A stretch of 18,707 nt of DNA from Candidatus Omnitrophota bacterium (GCA_016204125.1 JACQLI010000077.1:1-18707); one strand, 5' to 3'. Numbered from the stretch's first letter, positions 1 to 8,320 are shown. Numbers and translations are program-made. Notes: generated from the sequence alone by a model not told the origin.

Positions 1-1056
1 GCGTTGGTGAGCGGCGTTGCGGGCTATAAGACCAACACATTACCCATCTTGGGAAATATCCTTTTGGATGTAAAAAGTGACAGCGAACTTTTTCTTATGG
101 GAACCGATTTGGAGCTTGGAATTTCAACCATTCTTGAAGTGGAGGATGTGAAAGAAGGAGCCATCACCGTTCCTGGAAAGAAACTCCACGAAATACTTCG
201 TGAGCTCCCAAATGGGAAAATCGAGGTTATGGTGGCCAAAAACAATGCCGTTAATATAAAGACCGGGAAAGCCCAATTTAAGATCATGGGGCTCGCAAAA
301 GATGATTTCCCAAAACCACCCGAATTTGATCTTTCTAACGCCATCGAAATAGAACAAGCGGTACTTAAAGAATGTTTGTTGCTAACTTCTTTTGCGATTT
401 CCCATGATGAAACACGGTATGTTTTGAATGGTGTTTATATCCAACTCACATCAAGTGGAGTAAAGTTTGTTGCAACAGACGGACGCAGGCTCGCGTTCGT
501 TCAAAAAAAATTACAAGGTCCCGCAGATCCTATAGAAATGATTGTGCCAATTAAGGCAACTCAGGAGTTAAATCGAATCTTAGAAAAAGAGGGTGTTGTG
601 AAAATTATCCCCGGAAAATCACAAACCATATTTCACTTCGGCAAAACAATTTTAACAACAAGGCTCATAGAGGGCCACTTTCCCAATTACGAGCAGGTCA
701 TTCCCAAAGAAGAGAAAACCACATCTCAAATTCAAAGAGAAGAGCTTCTGCAGGCGGTTAAGCGGGCAGCGCTTTTAACAAGCCCAGAAGCCCAATTTGT
801 GAAGTTTGATTTCTTGAAAGATCGAGTCCTCATTTCTTCCCGAAGCCCAAATTTGGGCGAGGCGAGGGAGGAAATATCGGCCCAAATCAACGGAGGAGAG
901 TTGGCCATCGGCTTTAATCCTGCCTACCTCGTAGATGTCTTGAAAAATCTGGATATCGACACAGTCTCCTTTTCTCTTACAGAGCCCGACAAACCAGGGC
1001 TTGTGCGGGGGAAAGAGGATTACCTTTATGTGATCATGCCGATGCAACTGAATTAG
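1..1056 (+). CDS. dnaN: DNA polymerase III beta subunit (sliding clamp), 5'-truncated by window edge
   Basis: The protein forms the ring-shaped clamp that tethers the replicative polymerase to DNA. The reading frame is open from base 1. The visible start, ALVSGVAGYKTNTLPILGNI, matches DnaN about 15-20 residues in, where the family reads along the lines of 'VSKRNTLPILSNILL'. The true start therefore lies upstream of the window, and the TTG at position 4 is not it. The other family segments follow in order: TDLELGI near residue 40, FATDGRRLA in the middle, and the typical C-terminus YLYVIMPMQL. The visible length of about 350 codons plus the missing N-terminus fits the usual 365-380 residues. 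It is the first visible gene of a compact operon, and the next ATG lies only 2 nt after its TAG stop. Confidence 0.97.
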   Translation, partial: ALVSGVAGYKTNTLPILGNILLDVKSDSELFLMGTDLELGISTILEVEDVKEGAITVPGKKLHEILRELPNGKIEVMVAKNNAVNIKTGKAQFKIMGLAKDDFPKPPEFDLSNAIEIEQAVLKECLLLTSFAISHDETRYVLNGVYIQLTSSGVKFVATDGRRLAFVQKKLQGPADPIEMIVPIKATQELNRILEKEGVVKIIPGKSQTIFHFGKTILTTRLIEGHFPNYEQVIPKEEKTTSQIQREELLQAVKRAALLTSPEAQFVKFDFLKDRVLISSRSPNLGEAREEISAQINGGELAIGFNPAYLVDVLKNLDIDTVSFSLTEPDKPGLVRGKEDYLYVIMPMQLN

Positions 1057-1058
1057 GC

Positions 1059-1352
1059 ATGGGACCCCTAACACCTGTTATTGAGTCGGTTCTTCAAGAT
1101 CTAAAAAAGGGAGTTAAGAAAGACCGAGCAACCCTCCAGGATTTCTGGCCCCAGATCGTTGGGAACACATTTGCTTCACAAACCAAAGGGAGCTTAGAAC
1201 GGAACGGCACTCTGTGTATTTGGGTTTCTAATTCAACACTTGCCTATGAATTGAGCCAAAAGTACGTAGGGACTCTTTTGAAAAGGGCGCAGGAAATTTT
1301 AGGAGAAGAGGTAGTGAGAAAAGTCATTTTTCGTGTTGGAGAAATTCGTTGA
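1059..1352 (+). CDS. DciA-like (DUF721) putative helicase-loading protein
   Basis: This 97-residue protein begins at an ATG 2 nt after the dnaN stop. It reads as a DUF721/DciA domain: an N-terminal helix (IESVLQDLKKG), a conserved W in FWPQIVG near residue 30, and a KH-like half with LCIWVSNSTLAYELS. Characterised DciA proteins act with the replicative helicase DnaB at initiation in bacteria lacking DnaC or DnaI loaders. The assignment rests on the domain pattern and on the gene's place between dnaN and gyrB, where DUF721 genes often follow recF. Here recF itself is absent, so DciA sits directly against dnaN. Its stop overlaps the upstream TTG candidate start of gyrB, and all four genes here are probably co-transcribed. 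The short length suits a minimal DUF721 domain without extra tails. Confidence 0.8.
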   Translation: MGPLTPVIESVLQDLKKGVKKDRATLQDFWPQIVGNTFASQTKGSLERNGTLCIWVSNSTLAYELSQKYVGTLLKRAQEILGEEVVRKVIFRVGEIR

Positions 1353-1363
1353 TAGGGAACGGG

Positions 1364-3883
1364 ATGACCATGGCAACCAAAGCGCACCCTAAATCAAAGA
1401 CAAAGGAAGTGAAAAAGCAAAAACCTCGAGCCGCTCAGGCTTCACAACCCGCAAAATCGGGGAAATACGACGCAACGACGATTCAGGTTTTAGAGGGAGT
1501 TGACGCAGTAAGAAAACGTCCCGCGATGTACATCGGAGACACGGCGAACCGCGGCCTCCACCACTTGGTTTACGAAGTTATCGATAACTCTATAGACGAA
1601 GCCCTCGCAGGATACTGCACAAAAATCTCTGCGCTTATCCACACGGACGGAAGCGTTTCTGTGTCGGACAATGGGCGTGGCATTCCCACAGACATGCATA
1701 AGACGGAGAAAAAATCCGCCCTCGAAGTTGTCATGACCACGCTTCATGCGGGGGCGAAATTTGATAGCAAGGCTTACCGCGTGGCAGGGGGTTTGCACGG
1801 CGTCGGCGTTTCAGTGACAAACGCTCTTTCTGAGTGGTGTGAAGTGGAGGTGCGTCGAGACGGAAGCGTTTTTCACCAAGAATATCAGAAAGGAAGACCC
1901 GCAACCAAGGTGACTGTTGTGGGCAAGACAAAGGAGACAGGGACAACCGTAAATTTCAAACCCGACGCGTCCATTTTTGAGAAAATCGACTTCAGTTTTG
2001 AAATTCTCTCAAACCGCCTAAGAGAGCTGGCCTTTCTTAACAAAGGCATTTTGATTACCATCAAGGATGAGCGGACCAACAAAGAGCACACCTTCCAATA
2101 CAGGGGCGGAATAACTGAGTTCATCCAGTATCTCAACAAAAACAAAAACGTTCTCCATTCAAAAATTGTCTACATCAATAAGGAAAAAGAAGGCGTTACG
2201 GTTGAGGTGGGGCTTCAATATAATGATGGTTACAACGAGGATGTTTTCTCTTTTGCCAATAACATCAACACAATCGAAGGAGGAACGCACCTTTCTGGAT
2301 TTAAGACAGCCCTTACGAGAGCTACCAATCAGTACGCAAGAGGGAAGGGGCTTTTAAAAGAAGGAGACCCACCGCTTACTGGGCTCGATCTCGCGGAAGG
2401 TCTCACAGCCGTTGTAAGCGTTAAGGTTCCGCAACCCCAATTTGAAGGCCAGACCAAAACCAAACTTGGTAATAGCGAAGTTGAGGGAATCACATCAAGC
2501 CTTGTCTATGAAGGGGTCGCCGCTTTCTATGAAGAAAACCCCGCCATTGCGAATCGGATCGTGGATAAGGCTCTGCTTGCCTTCAGAGCAAGAGACGCGG
2601 CTCGGAAAGCGCGCGAACTTACCAGACGAAAAGGAGCGCTCGATTCAGGCAGTCTTCCCGGGAAATTGGCCGACTGTTCAGATGAGGATCCTGAAAATTG
2701 CGAAATTTATCTGGTGGAGGGCGATTCAGCGGGCGGCTCAGCCAAACAGGGAAGAGACAGGCGCTTTCAAGCCATTCTTCCTCTCCGTGGAAAGATCATC
2801 AACGTCGAGAAAGCGAGGATCGACAAGGTCCTCTCCAATGAAGAAATTCGAACCATCATCACAGCCCTTGGAACAGGCGTTGACAACGAATTTGATATTT
2901 CAAGGCTTCGCTATCACAAACTGATCCTTATGTGCGATGCCGACGTCGACGGGAGCCACATCAGGACCCTTCTTCTCACCTTTTTTTACCGTCAGATGAG
3001 AAAGCTTATCGAAGAGGGCCACGTTTATATCGCGCAACCCCCTCTTTACAAGGTCAAACGAGGAAAACGAGAGGAATATGTTGAAACCGAAGAACAGCTG
3101 AACAACATTTTAATTGAGATTGGAACAGAGGGCTCAACCCTTCAAAAGAATGATCAAAAGAAGTCCTGGTCGGACAAGGAACTCAAAGAAATTCTTGAAA
3201 TCGTCAGTGCGCTTGGCCAGATAGAAAGACACGTGAATCGAAAGGGCGTCTCCTTTTCGCACTACCTCGACGCTTGTGAGCCGAAAAAGCGGGGGTTTCC
3301 CAGTTATGTGGTTAGAATCCCAGGAGAAAAAGGAGAAACCTTTGTCTACTCCAATCAGGAGCTCGCAAAGCTTACCGCTGAGCTGGAGAAAAAAAGAGGG
3401 AAAGCCCTCGATATGAAGACGAAGGTGGGAAGTGAAGAAGAAAAAAAAGAGGGGAATGGTCGAGAGGAAGCGGTGGAGGTAATCGAAATTTTTGAATCGC
3501 GGGAAATCGAAAAGGCATCCAAGCGGCTAGAAAAATTTGGAATCGACCTTCTTGATTATAAAGAAAAAGACCAACCTACCTACAACCTGGCACACGAAAA
3601 ACATGAGTTTCCCCTTCATGCCCTTCCCGAAGCGCTTGAAAAAATCAAAGAGATCACTAAGGAGGGAATGAACATTCAGCGTTACAAAGGTCTTGGAGAG
3701 ATGAACCCCGAGCAGCTTTGGGAAACCACCATGGATCCTGCCAAGCGGACCCTGAGGAGAGTATCTCTTGACGATGCGGTCGAAGCGGATGAGATTTTTA
3801 CAGTTCTTATGGGGGATCAAGTTGAGCCGAGACGGGAGTTTATCGAGCGGTATGCTAAGGCGGTCAGGAATCTCGATATTTAA
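1364..3883 (+). CDS. gyrB: DNA gyrase subunit B
   Basis: This is the ATPase subunit of gyrase, which introduces negative supercoils together with GyrA. I chose the ATG at 1364 because AGGG lies 6-10 nt upstream; a TTG at 1349 (overlapping the dciA stop) and an ATG at 1370 are alternatives. From 1364 the protein has about 839 residues. A Lys/Ala/Pro-rich N-terminal tail of about 35 residues precedes the GHKL ATPase fold, with EVIDN (Glu71, Asn75), DNGRGIP and GLHGVGVSVTNALS. The TOPRIM metal site is EGDSAGG (Glu452) and DADVDGSH (Asp525, 527, 529). The C-terminal YKGLGEMNPEQLWETTMDP is classic gyrase. Between TOPRIM and this end there is a charged insertion of roughly 160 residues, so this is the long GyrB form as in E. 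coli rather than the ~640-residue form. Its stop overlaps the gyrA ribosome binding site. Confidence 0.98.
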   Translation: MTMATKAHPKSKTKEVKKQKPRAAQASQPAKSGKYDATTIQVLEGVDAVRKRPAMYIGDTANRGLHHLVYEVIDNSIDEALAGYCTKISALIHTDGSVSVSDNGRGIPTDMHKTEKKSALEVVMTTLHAGAKFDSKAYRVAGGLHGVGVSVTNALSEWCEVEVRRDGSVFHQEYQKGRPATKVTVVGKTKETGTTVNFKPDASIFEKIDFSFEILSNRLRELAFLNKGILITIKDERTNKEHTFQYRGGITEFIQYLNKNKNVLHSKIVYINKEKEGVTVEVGLQYNDGYNEDVFSFANNINTIEGGTHLSGFKTALTRATNQYARGKGLLKEGDPPLTGLDLAEGLTAVVSVKVPQPQFEGQTKTKLGNSEVEGITSSLVYEGVAAFYEENPAIANRIVDKALLAFRARDAARKARELTRRKGALDSGSLPGKLADCSDEDPENCEIYLVEGDSAGGSAKQGRDRRFQAILPLRGKIINVEKARIDKVLSNEEIRTIITALGTGVDNEFDISRLRYHKLILMCDADVDGSHIRTLLLTFFYRQMRKLIEEGHVYIAQPPLYKVKRGKREEYVETEEQLNNILIEIGTEGSTLQKNDQKKSWSDKELKEILEIVSALGQIERHVNRKGVSFSHYLDACEPKKRGFPSYVVRIPGEKGETFVYSNQELAKLTAELEKKRGKALDMKTKVGSEEEKKEGNGREEAVEVIEIFESREIEKASKRLEKFGIDLLDYKEKDQPTYNLAHEKHEFPLHALPEALEKIKEITKEGMNIQRYKGLGEMNPEQLWETTMDPAKRTLRRVSLDDAVEADEIFTVLMGDQVEPRREFIERYAKAVRNLDI

Positions 3884-3897
3884 AGGAGCAATAAAGA

Positions 3898-6417
3898 GTG
3901 GCTGAAGATAAAGAAAAGGATAGAGAGAAAAACAAAGAGAAAAGACCCAACACGCAGCCTGAGGCACCAAAAAACATTTATGCCTTAGGAGAAAAAGTCG
4001 TTCAGGTTCAGATCGAGGATGAGATGCGCGACTCCTATATCGATTACGCGATGAGTGTGATCGTGGGGCGCGCCCTTCCTGATGTTCGAGACGGCCTTAA
4101 GCCTGTCCATAGACGCATCCTTTTTGCCATGAGGGAACTTGGCCTCGCGCCGAACCGTCCTTATAAGAAATCAGCCCGTATCGTGGGAGAGGTTCTCGGG
4201 AAATATCACCCACACGGAGACCTAGCTGTTTACGAAACCCTTGTCCGTATGGTGCAAGATTTTTCACTGAGATATCCGCTCGTAGACGGACAGGGAAATT
4301 TTGGTTCAATCGATGGCGACAATGCAGCGGCCATGCGTTACACAGAAGTGAGACTGAGCGACGCAGCCGAGGAACTTTTGAATGATATCGATAAAGAGAC
4401 CGTCGACTTCGTTCCCAATTTCGATGAATCACTGCAAGAACCTTCTCTTCTGCCATCACGCCTCCCCAATCTTCTCGTCAATGGATCAAGCGGCATCGCG
4501 GTCGGTATGGCAACCAACATCCCTCCACATAATCTCAAAGAGATCGTTGAAGGGATTAAGGCCACGGTCGACAACCCCGAGATCACCATCAAAGAACTCA
4601 TGAAAATTGTCAAAGGCCCGGACTTTCCAACAGGAGGAATCATTCTGGGCCGAGAAGGAATCCGCCAGGCCTATGAAACGGGGCGGGGGAGAATGGTGGT
4701 CCGCGCGAAGGCCGTTATCGAAACGGGGGACCGGAAAAAAGACGCCATCATCGTTACCGAAATTCCTTATCAGGTGAATAAATCAAATGTCATCGAGAAC
4801 ATCGCCCGCCTCGTGGAAGAGAAGAAAATCGAAGGGATCAGCGACATTCGCGACGAATCCGACCGCGAGGGCATGCGGCTTGTCATCGAGCTTAAAAAAG
4901 ACTCCATTCCGCAGATCGTGTTGAATCAACTCTACAAACACACTCAACTTCAAGAGACATTCGGCACTATCTTCCTTTCTTTAGTGGGTGGGCAGCCCAA
5001 AGTTCTCAATCTCAAGGTTATGCTTGAGCAGTTTATCGAATTCCGCGTTGAGGTGGTTACAAGACGGACTCGCTTTGAACTGGACCGCGCCGAGAAACGG
5101 GCCCACATCCTTGAAGGTCTTAAGATCGCGATCGCGAATCTCGACAAGGTCATCAAGACAATCCGTCAGTCAAAAAGCCCTGAGATTGCAAAGGTAGAGC
5201 TTGTTAAGAATTTCAAACTTACAGAGATACAGGCCAAAGCGATCCTCGAAATGCAGCTCCAGAGGCTTACAGCCCTCGAGCGCGAAAAGATTGACGAAGA
5301 GTATCTTGAGCTGATTAAAAAAATCGAATACTACAAATCCGTCTTAAAAAGCCGCACGAAGATCCTTGGAATTGTGAAAGACGAATCCGAAGAGCTTGTA
5401 AAGAAATATGGCGACGAGAGACGAACGCAGATCGTGGCCCAGGAAGAAGAGATCGAAATCGAAGATCTCATTGCCGAAGAGGATGTTCTCATCACAATTT
5501 CCCATGCAGGCTATATCAAACGAACCCCTGTAAGCCTCTACCGGCGCCAGCGCCGAGGCGGAAAGGGTGTCACAGCAGGGGGCGTCAAGGAAGAAAGCGA
5601 CGATTTTGTGGAACACTTCTTCGTCGCTTCGACCCATGACCATATCCTTTTCTTTACAAATAAGGGGCGCGTTTACTGGCGAAAGGCTTACGAGATTCCG
5701 CAAGCCTCCAGGCAGGCGCGTGGCAAGGCGATTGTAAACTTTCTTGCGTTGGGTTCGGATGAAACAGTCTCAAGCTTTCTCCAAGTGACGGAGTTTGACG
5801 AAAAAAGATTCATCGTCATGGCAACAAAGAATGGAACCGTGAAGAAGACCCAACTTTCCCAATACTCTCGGCCGCGCTCGTCAGGAATTGTAGCGATCAA
5901 GCTGAAACCAAAAGATGAGCTTGTGGCTGCGCGGATCACAAAGGGCTCCGACGAACTTTTTCTTGCAACCAAAAGTGGAAAGGCGATTCATTTTCATGAG
6001 AGACAGGCCAGGGAGGTGGGGCGCGCCTCATCAGGAGTTCGCGGGATTCGTATAGACAAAAAAGATGAATTGATCGCCATGGAGGTTGTAGATAAGGATT
6101 GTAAAGTTCTTACTGTAACAAGCTTGGGATTCGGCAAGAAAAGCACATTTAAAGACTACCGTTTGCAGTCCCGTGGCGGAAAAGGGGTTAAGAATATCAA
6201 GCTTACCTCGAAGAATGGCCAAGTGGTAAATGTCCTCGCAGTCCGCGAGGAAGACGAAGTCATCCTTATGACCACAGGAGGTATGGCAGTCCGCTGTCCT
6301 GTGAACCAGATTCGGACCTCAGGGAGGGCCACCCAAGGAGTCCATCTGATCCGCCTCAGAGAAAGAGACAGGGTTGCTTCTGCGGCCCGTGTCATTCCAG
6401 AAGAGGAAGAAGAATAA
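3898..6417 (+). CDS. gyrA: DNA gyrase subunit A
   Basis: This is the DNA-cleaving subunit of gyrase, 839 residues. The start is GTG at 3898, with AAGGAG at 3883-3888 overlapping the gyrB stop and 9 nt of spacing. A charged N-terminal tail of about 25 residues precedes the canonical DEMRDSYIDYAMSVIVGRAL. The catalytic tyrosine is Tyr148 in AAAMRYTEVRLS. The GyrA-box QRRGGKG, needed for DNA wrapping and supercoiling, is present at the start of the beta-pinwheel C-terminal domain, which separates gyrase from ParC. The protein ends in an acidic EEEEE tail, a type of tail known to tune wrapping in some GyrA proteins. In the quinolone-determining region the residue equivalent to E. coli Ser83 is Leu109 and that equivalent to Asp87 is Glu113. 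It is coupled to gyrB, and serS starts 6 nt downstream. Confidence 0.98.
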   Translation: MAEDKEKDREKNKEKRPNTQPEAPKNIYALGEKVVQVQIEDEMRDSYIDYAMSVIVGRALPDVRDGLKPVHRRILFAMRELGLAPNRPYKKSARIVGEVLGKYHPHGDLAVYETLVRMVQDFSLRYPLVDGQGNFGSIDGDNAAAMRYTEVRLSDAAEELLNDIDKETVDFVPNFDESLQEPSLLPSRLPNLLVNGSSGIAVGMATNIPPHNLKEIVEGIKATVDNPEITIKELMKIVKGPDFPTGGIILGREGIRQAYETGRGRMVVRAKAVIETGDRKKDAIIVTEIPYQVNKSNVIENIARLVEEKKIEGISDIRDESDREGMRLVIELKKDSIPQIVLNQLYKHTQLQETFGTIFLSLVGGQPKVLNLKVMLEQFIEFRVEVVTRRTRFELDRAEKRAHILEGLKIAIANLDKVIKTIRQSKSPEIAKVELVKNFKLTEIQAKAILEMQLQRLTALEREKIDEEYLELIKKIEYYKSVLKSRTKILGIVKDESEELVKKYGDERRTQIVAQEEEIEIEDLIAEEDVLITISHAGYIKRTPVSLYRRQRRGGKGVTAGGVKEESDDFVEHFFVASTHDHILFFTNKGRVYWRKAYEIPQASRQARGKAIVNFLALGSDETVSSFLQVTEFDEKRFIVMATKNGTVKKTQLSQYSRPRSSGIVAIKLKPKDELVAARITKGSDELFLATKSGKAIHFHERQAREVGRASSGVRGIRIDKKDELIAMEVVDKDCKVLTVTSLGFGKKSTFKDYRLQSRGGKGVKNIKLTSKNGQVVNVLAVREEDEVILMTTGGMAVRCPVNQIRTSGRATQGVHLIRLRERDRVASAARVIPEEEEE

Positions 6418-6423
6418 CTCACA

Positions 6424-7677
6424 TTGCTTGACCTCAAATTCATCCGAGAAAACCCAGATCGGGTGCGCAGGGGCATAGAAGCAAAGGGGGCGAAAGTCGA
6501 CCTCGATCGACTCCTAACCCTTGATCAGGAAAGAAGAAAGCTCATCCAGGAGGTCGAATCCCTTAAAAAAGAACGGAACCTTGCCAACGATCAGATTGCC
6601 CAAAAGAAGGCCCAAAAAGCCCCTGTCGATGACCTTCTATCCTCTATGAAAACTATATCCCAAAAAATAGAAGAAATTGATAAACAAGTGGGTGATAAAG
6701 ATAAACTAATATGCTCAATAAACACTTATATACCCAATATACCTTACGAAACTGTAACTGTGTCAAAAGATCCCACAGGGAACAAGGTCGTGAGAAAATG
6801 GGGAGAGCCCAAGAAGTTTGGTTTTAACCCATTAACCCATGAGGAGTTAGGGAAAAAGCTAGGCTGGCTTTCATTTGAGAGAGGTTCGAAAGTAACGGGG
6901 AGCGCCTTTCCTGTCTACGAGGGTAAGGGAGCAAGGCTTGAGAGGGGCCTTATTAACTTTATGGTCGATCTTCATGCCAAAAAACATGGGTATGAGGAGG
7001 TCTGGGTGCCCCATCTTGTTAACCGCGCAAGCATGTTTGGCACGGGGCAGCTTCCTAAAATGGAAGAGGACATGTACAAGCTTAAAGAAGATGATTATTT
7101 TCTGATCCCCACAGCAGAGGTTCCCGTAACGAATCTATTCCGTGACGAGATATTGAGCGAGAAGGAGCTTCCAAAGAAGCGCGTGAGCTATACCCCCTGT
7201 TTCCGCAGGGAGGCGGGTTCTTACGGAAAAGAAACAAAAGGTCTTGCCAGGGTCCATCAGTTCGACAAAGTGGAGCTCGTTAAAATCGTAAAGCCTGACC
7301 AAGGGCTAAATGAACTCGAATCTCTCGTGAAGGATGCCGAAGAAGTTTTGCAGCTTCTCGAAATCCCCTACCGCGTTGTGGAACTTTGTTCAGTTGAACT
7401 TAGTTTTGCGGGGGCAAAGGGATACGACTTGGAGGCGTGGGCGCCCGCCTCGGAACGGTGGTTTGAGGTTTCTAGCTGCACCTGGTTTGGGGATTTTCAA
7501 GCCAGGAGGATGAATATCCGTTTCAAACCTGCAGGTGGTCAGAAAAGCGAGTTTGTTCACACCCTCAATGGATCGGGCGTAGCCTTGGCGAGAACAGTCC
7601 TCTGCCTATTGGAAAATTGTCAGACATCCAAAGGCGAAGTTGAATTCCCAAAAGCTCTTAAACCCTACCTCGACTGA
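6424..7677 (+). CDS. serS: Seryl-tRNA synthetase
   Basis: The enzyme charges tRNA-Ser (and tRNA-Sec where present) with serine; it is a class II synthetase of 417 residues, a normal length. Translation appears to start at TTG 6424, giving MLDLKFIRENPDRVRRGIEA, the typical SerS N-terminus. A purine-rich GAGGAAGAAGA about 13 nt upstream may be the ribosome binding site. The N-terminal coiled coil that grips the long variable arm covers roughly residues 30-105. Motif 2 is FRREAGSYGKET (Phe260-Arg261-Arg262-Glu263), and motif 3 is NGSGVALART with Arg390. It ends EFPKALKPYLD, as in the family. It lies 6 nt after gyrA. The four tRNA-Ser genes of this window follow within 3.7 kb, which places enzyme and substrates together. 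Confidence 0.97.
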   Translation: MLDLKFIRENPDRVRRGIEAKGAKVDLDRLLTLDQERRKLIQEVESLKKERNLANDQIAQKKAQKAPVDDLLSSMKTISQKIEEIDKQVGDKDKLICSINTYIPNIPYETVTVSKDPTGNKVVRKWGEPKKFGFNPLTHEELGKKLGWLSFERGSKVTGSAFPVYEGKGARLERGLINFMVDLHAKKHGYEEVWVPHLVNRASMFGTGQLPKMEEDMYKLKEDDYFLIPTAEVPVTNLFRDEILSEKELPKKRVSYTPCFRREAGSYGKETKGLARVHQFDKVELVKIVKPDQGLNELESLVKDAEEVLQLLEIPYRVVELCSVELSFAGAKGYDLEAWAPASERWFEVSSCTWFGDFQARRMNIRFKPAGGQKSEFVHTLNGSGVALARTVLCLLENCQTSKGEVEFPKALKPYLD

Positions 7678-7743
7678 TTCAAAGGAGTTCTGTTAGAATA
7701 CCGATTCTGGTTGGCTATTTTTTCATTATCTGAAGAGATACAA

Positions 7744-7830
7744 GGAAGGGTGCCAGAGCGGTAGAATGGGACGGACTTGAAAACCGTTAGGTCCTTCGGG
7801 GCCTCCCGAGTTCGAATCTCGGCCCTTCCG
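7744..7830 (+). tRNA. tRNA-Ser(UGA)
   Basis: The acceptor stem GGAAGGG (7744-7750) pairs with CCCTTCC (7823-7829), with discriminator G7830. The anticodon loop CTTGAAA gives anticodon TGA. A long class II variable arm with a TTCG loop is present, as expected for serine, and the T arm is CCGAG-TTCGAAT-CTCGG. CCA is not encoded. The 31-39 position of the anticodon stem is an A-A apposition, leaving four clean pairs. It lies 66 nt after serS, and no convincing terminator separates the two. Confidence 0.95.
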
Positions 7831-7864
7831 AAATTATAGCTTAGACTTTATTTCATCAATTTTT

Positions 7865-7957
7865 GGAGGGGTGGCCGAGCCTGGTCCAAGGCAACGGTTT
7901 GCTAAACCGTGGCGGAAGAAATTCCGCCCACCAGTTCAAATCTGGTCCCCTCCGCCA
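7865..7957 (+). tRNA. tRNA-Ser(GCU), CCA encoded
   Basis: The acceptor GGAGGGG (7865-7871) pairs with CCCCTCC (7947-7953), followed by discriminator G and an encoded CCA (7955-7957). The anticodon stem ACGGT/ACCGT encloses TTGCTAA, so the anticodon is GCT. The long variable arm GGCGGAAGAAATTCCGCC forms a clean hairpin. It reads the AGC/AGU serine codons. A perfect palindrome starts at its final A (see 7957-7984). Confidence 0.96.
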
Positions 7958-7984
7958 TTTTTACGAACGGTCGTTCGTAAAAAT
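7957..7984. repeat. Perfect 28-bp palindrome directly after tRNA-Ser(GCU)
   Basis: Two 13-nt arms (7957-7969, ATTTTTACGAACG, and 7972-7984) are exact reverse complements around a GT centre. The A/T outer part and ACGAACG inner part resemble a TetR-family operator in form, but no regulator gene is nearby. As RNA it would be a 13-bp hairpin ending the tRNA precursor. No run of T follows, so it is not a standard terminator on the + strand. Its function is unknown. Confidence 0.6.
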
Positions 7985-7988
7985 GACT

Positions 7989-8076
7989 GCCCCAGGACGG
8001 CCGAAGGCCGGACGCGGGGCCGCGTTTAAGACATGCGCCCGCCCCGCAAAAAGCGTGCGGGACTGGTGCAAGTCTC
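7989..8076 (+). other. GC-rich, strongly foldable intergenic segment of unknown role
   Basis: Three hairpins can be drawn. GCCCC (7989-7993) pairs with GGGGC (8016-8020) around an inner CGGCC-GAA-GGCCG (7998-8010). CCCGC (8043-8047) pairs with GCGGG (8057-8061). GGGACT (8059-8064) pairs with AGTCTC (8071-8076), in competition with the previous one. The block lies between tRNA-Ser(GCU) and tRNA-Arg(ACG) and holds no credible coding frame. It could be a processed spacer, a terminator/antiterminator region or a small RNA. I see none of the conserved core of SRP RNA, RNase P RNA or tmRNA. Confidence 0.35.
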
Positions 8077-8079
8077 GAT

Positions 8080-8088
8080 TGATATAAA
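8080..8088 (+). promoter_or_regulatory. Candidate extended -10 promoter for tRNA-Arg(ACG)
   Basis: TG-A-TATAAA (TG at 8080-8081, hexamer 8083-8088) fits an extended -10 element 18 nt before the tRNA 5' end. No good -35 hexamer is visible, which is tolerated by extended -10 promoters. This is motif matching only. Confidence 0.4.
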
Positions 8089-8106
8089 GAAACATTAAGG
8101 TTACTT

Positions 8107-8179
8107 GCGCCCGTAGCTCAACGGATAGAGCACTGGTCTACGGAACCAGTTGTTGGAGGTTCGAGTCCTCTCGGGCGCG
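8107..8179 (+). tRNA. tRNA-Arg(ACG)
   Basis: The acceptor GCGCCCG (8107-8113) pairs with CGGGCGC (8172-8178), with discriminator G8179; CCA is not encoded. The anticodon stem CTGGT/ACCAG encloses CTACGGA, so the anticodon is ACG. In bacteria this is the tRNA whose A34 is deaminated to inosine by TadA, and tadA is the next gene, 141 nt downstream. The D and T arms are regular (TTCGAGT in the T loop). Confidence 0.97.
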
Positions 8180-8241
8180 CATTCCTATGTTATTACAAGA
8201 ATTGCCGTAATACGTGAGATGAATATTGCTGCGCAATTCCC

Positions 8242-8247
8242 TATACT
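8242..8247 (+). promoter_or_regulatory. Candidate -10 element for tadA-bluB-cbiZ
   Basis: TATACT matches TATAAT in five of six positions. Transcription from it would begin about 8254, exactly at the base of the hairpin 8255-8284. No convincing -35 is seen at 16-18 bp. Weak evidence. Confidence 0.3.
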
Positions 8248-8254
8248 GAGCAGT

Positions 8255-8284
8255 CCCACACGCGTCAGATTTGGCGCGTGTGGG
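8255..8284 (+). other. 10-bp perfect hairpin upstream of tadA
   Basis: CCCACACGCG (8255-8264) and CGCGTGTGGG (8275-8284) are perfect complements around a 10-nt loop. There is no T tract after it, so it is not a standard terminator. It could be the 3' boundary of the tRNA-Arg transcript or a 5'-terminal stabilising stem of the tadA mRNA. Confidence 0.5.
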
Positions 8285-8320
8285 GCGGGCGCGATTACTT
8301 ATATGAATGTAAATTAATCA

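Noticed and set aside
7690..7725. Terminator between serS and tRNA-Ser(UGA)
   Set aside because: Only a 5-bp AGAAT/ATTCT hairpin is seen, and the T run lies about 12 nt beyond it, so co-transcription is as likely.
7863..8087. 74-codon + frame across tRNA-Ser(GCU)
   Set aside because: It consists of tRNA sequence and the hairpin-rich spacer, with no family resemblance or ribosome binding site.
7958..8320. SRP (4.5S/scr) RNA gene expected by synteny with B. subtilis
   Set aside because: The conserved GGAAG and AGCAGCC-type core could not be found here, nor in 10214-10660.
8180..8320. Cobalamin riboswitch ahead of tadA-bluB-cbiZ
   Set aside because: No B12-box-like sequence or multi-stem layout is visible; only one short hairpin is present.
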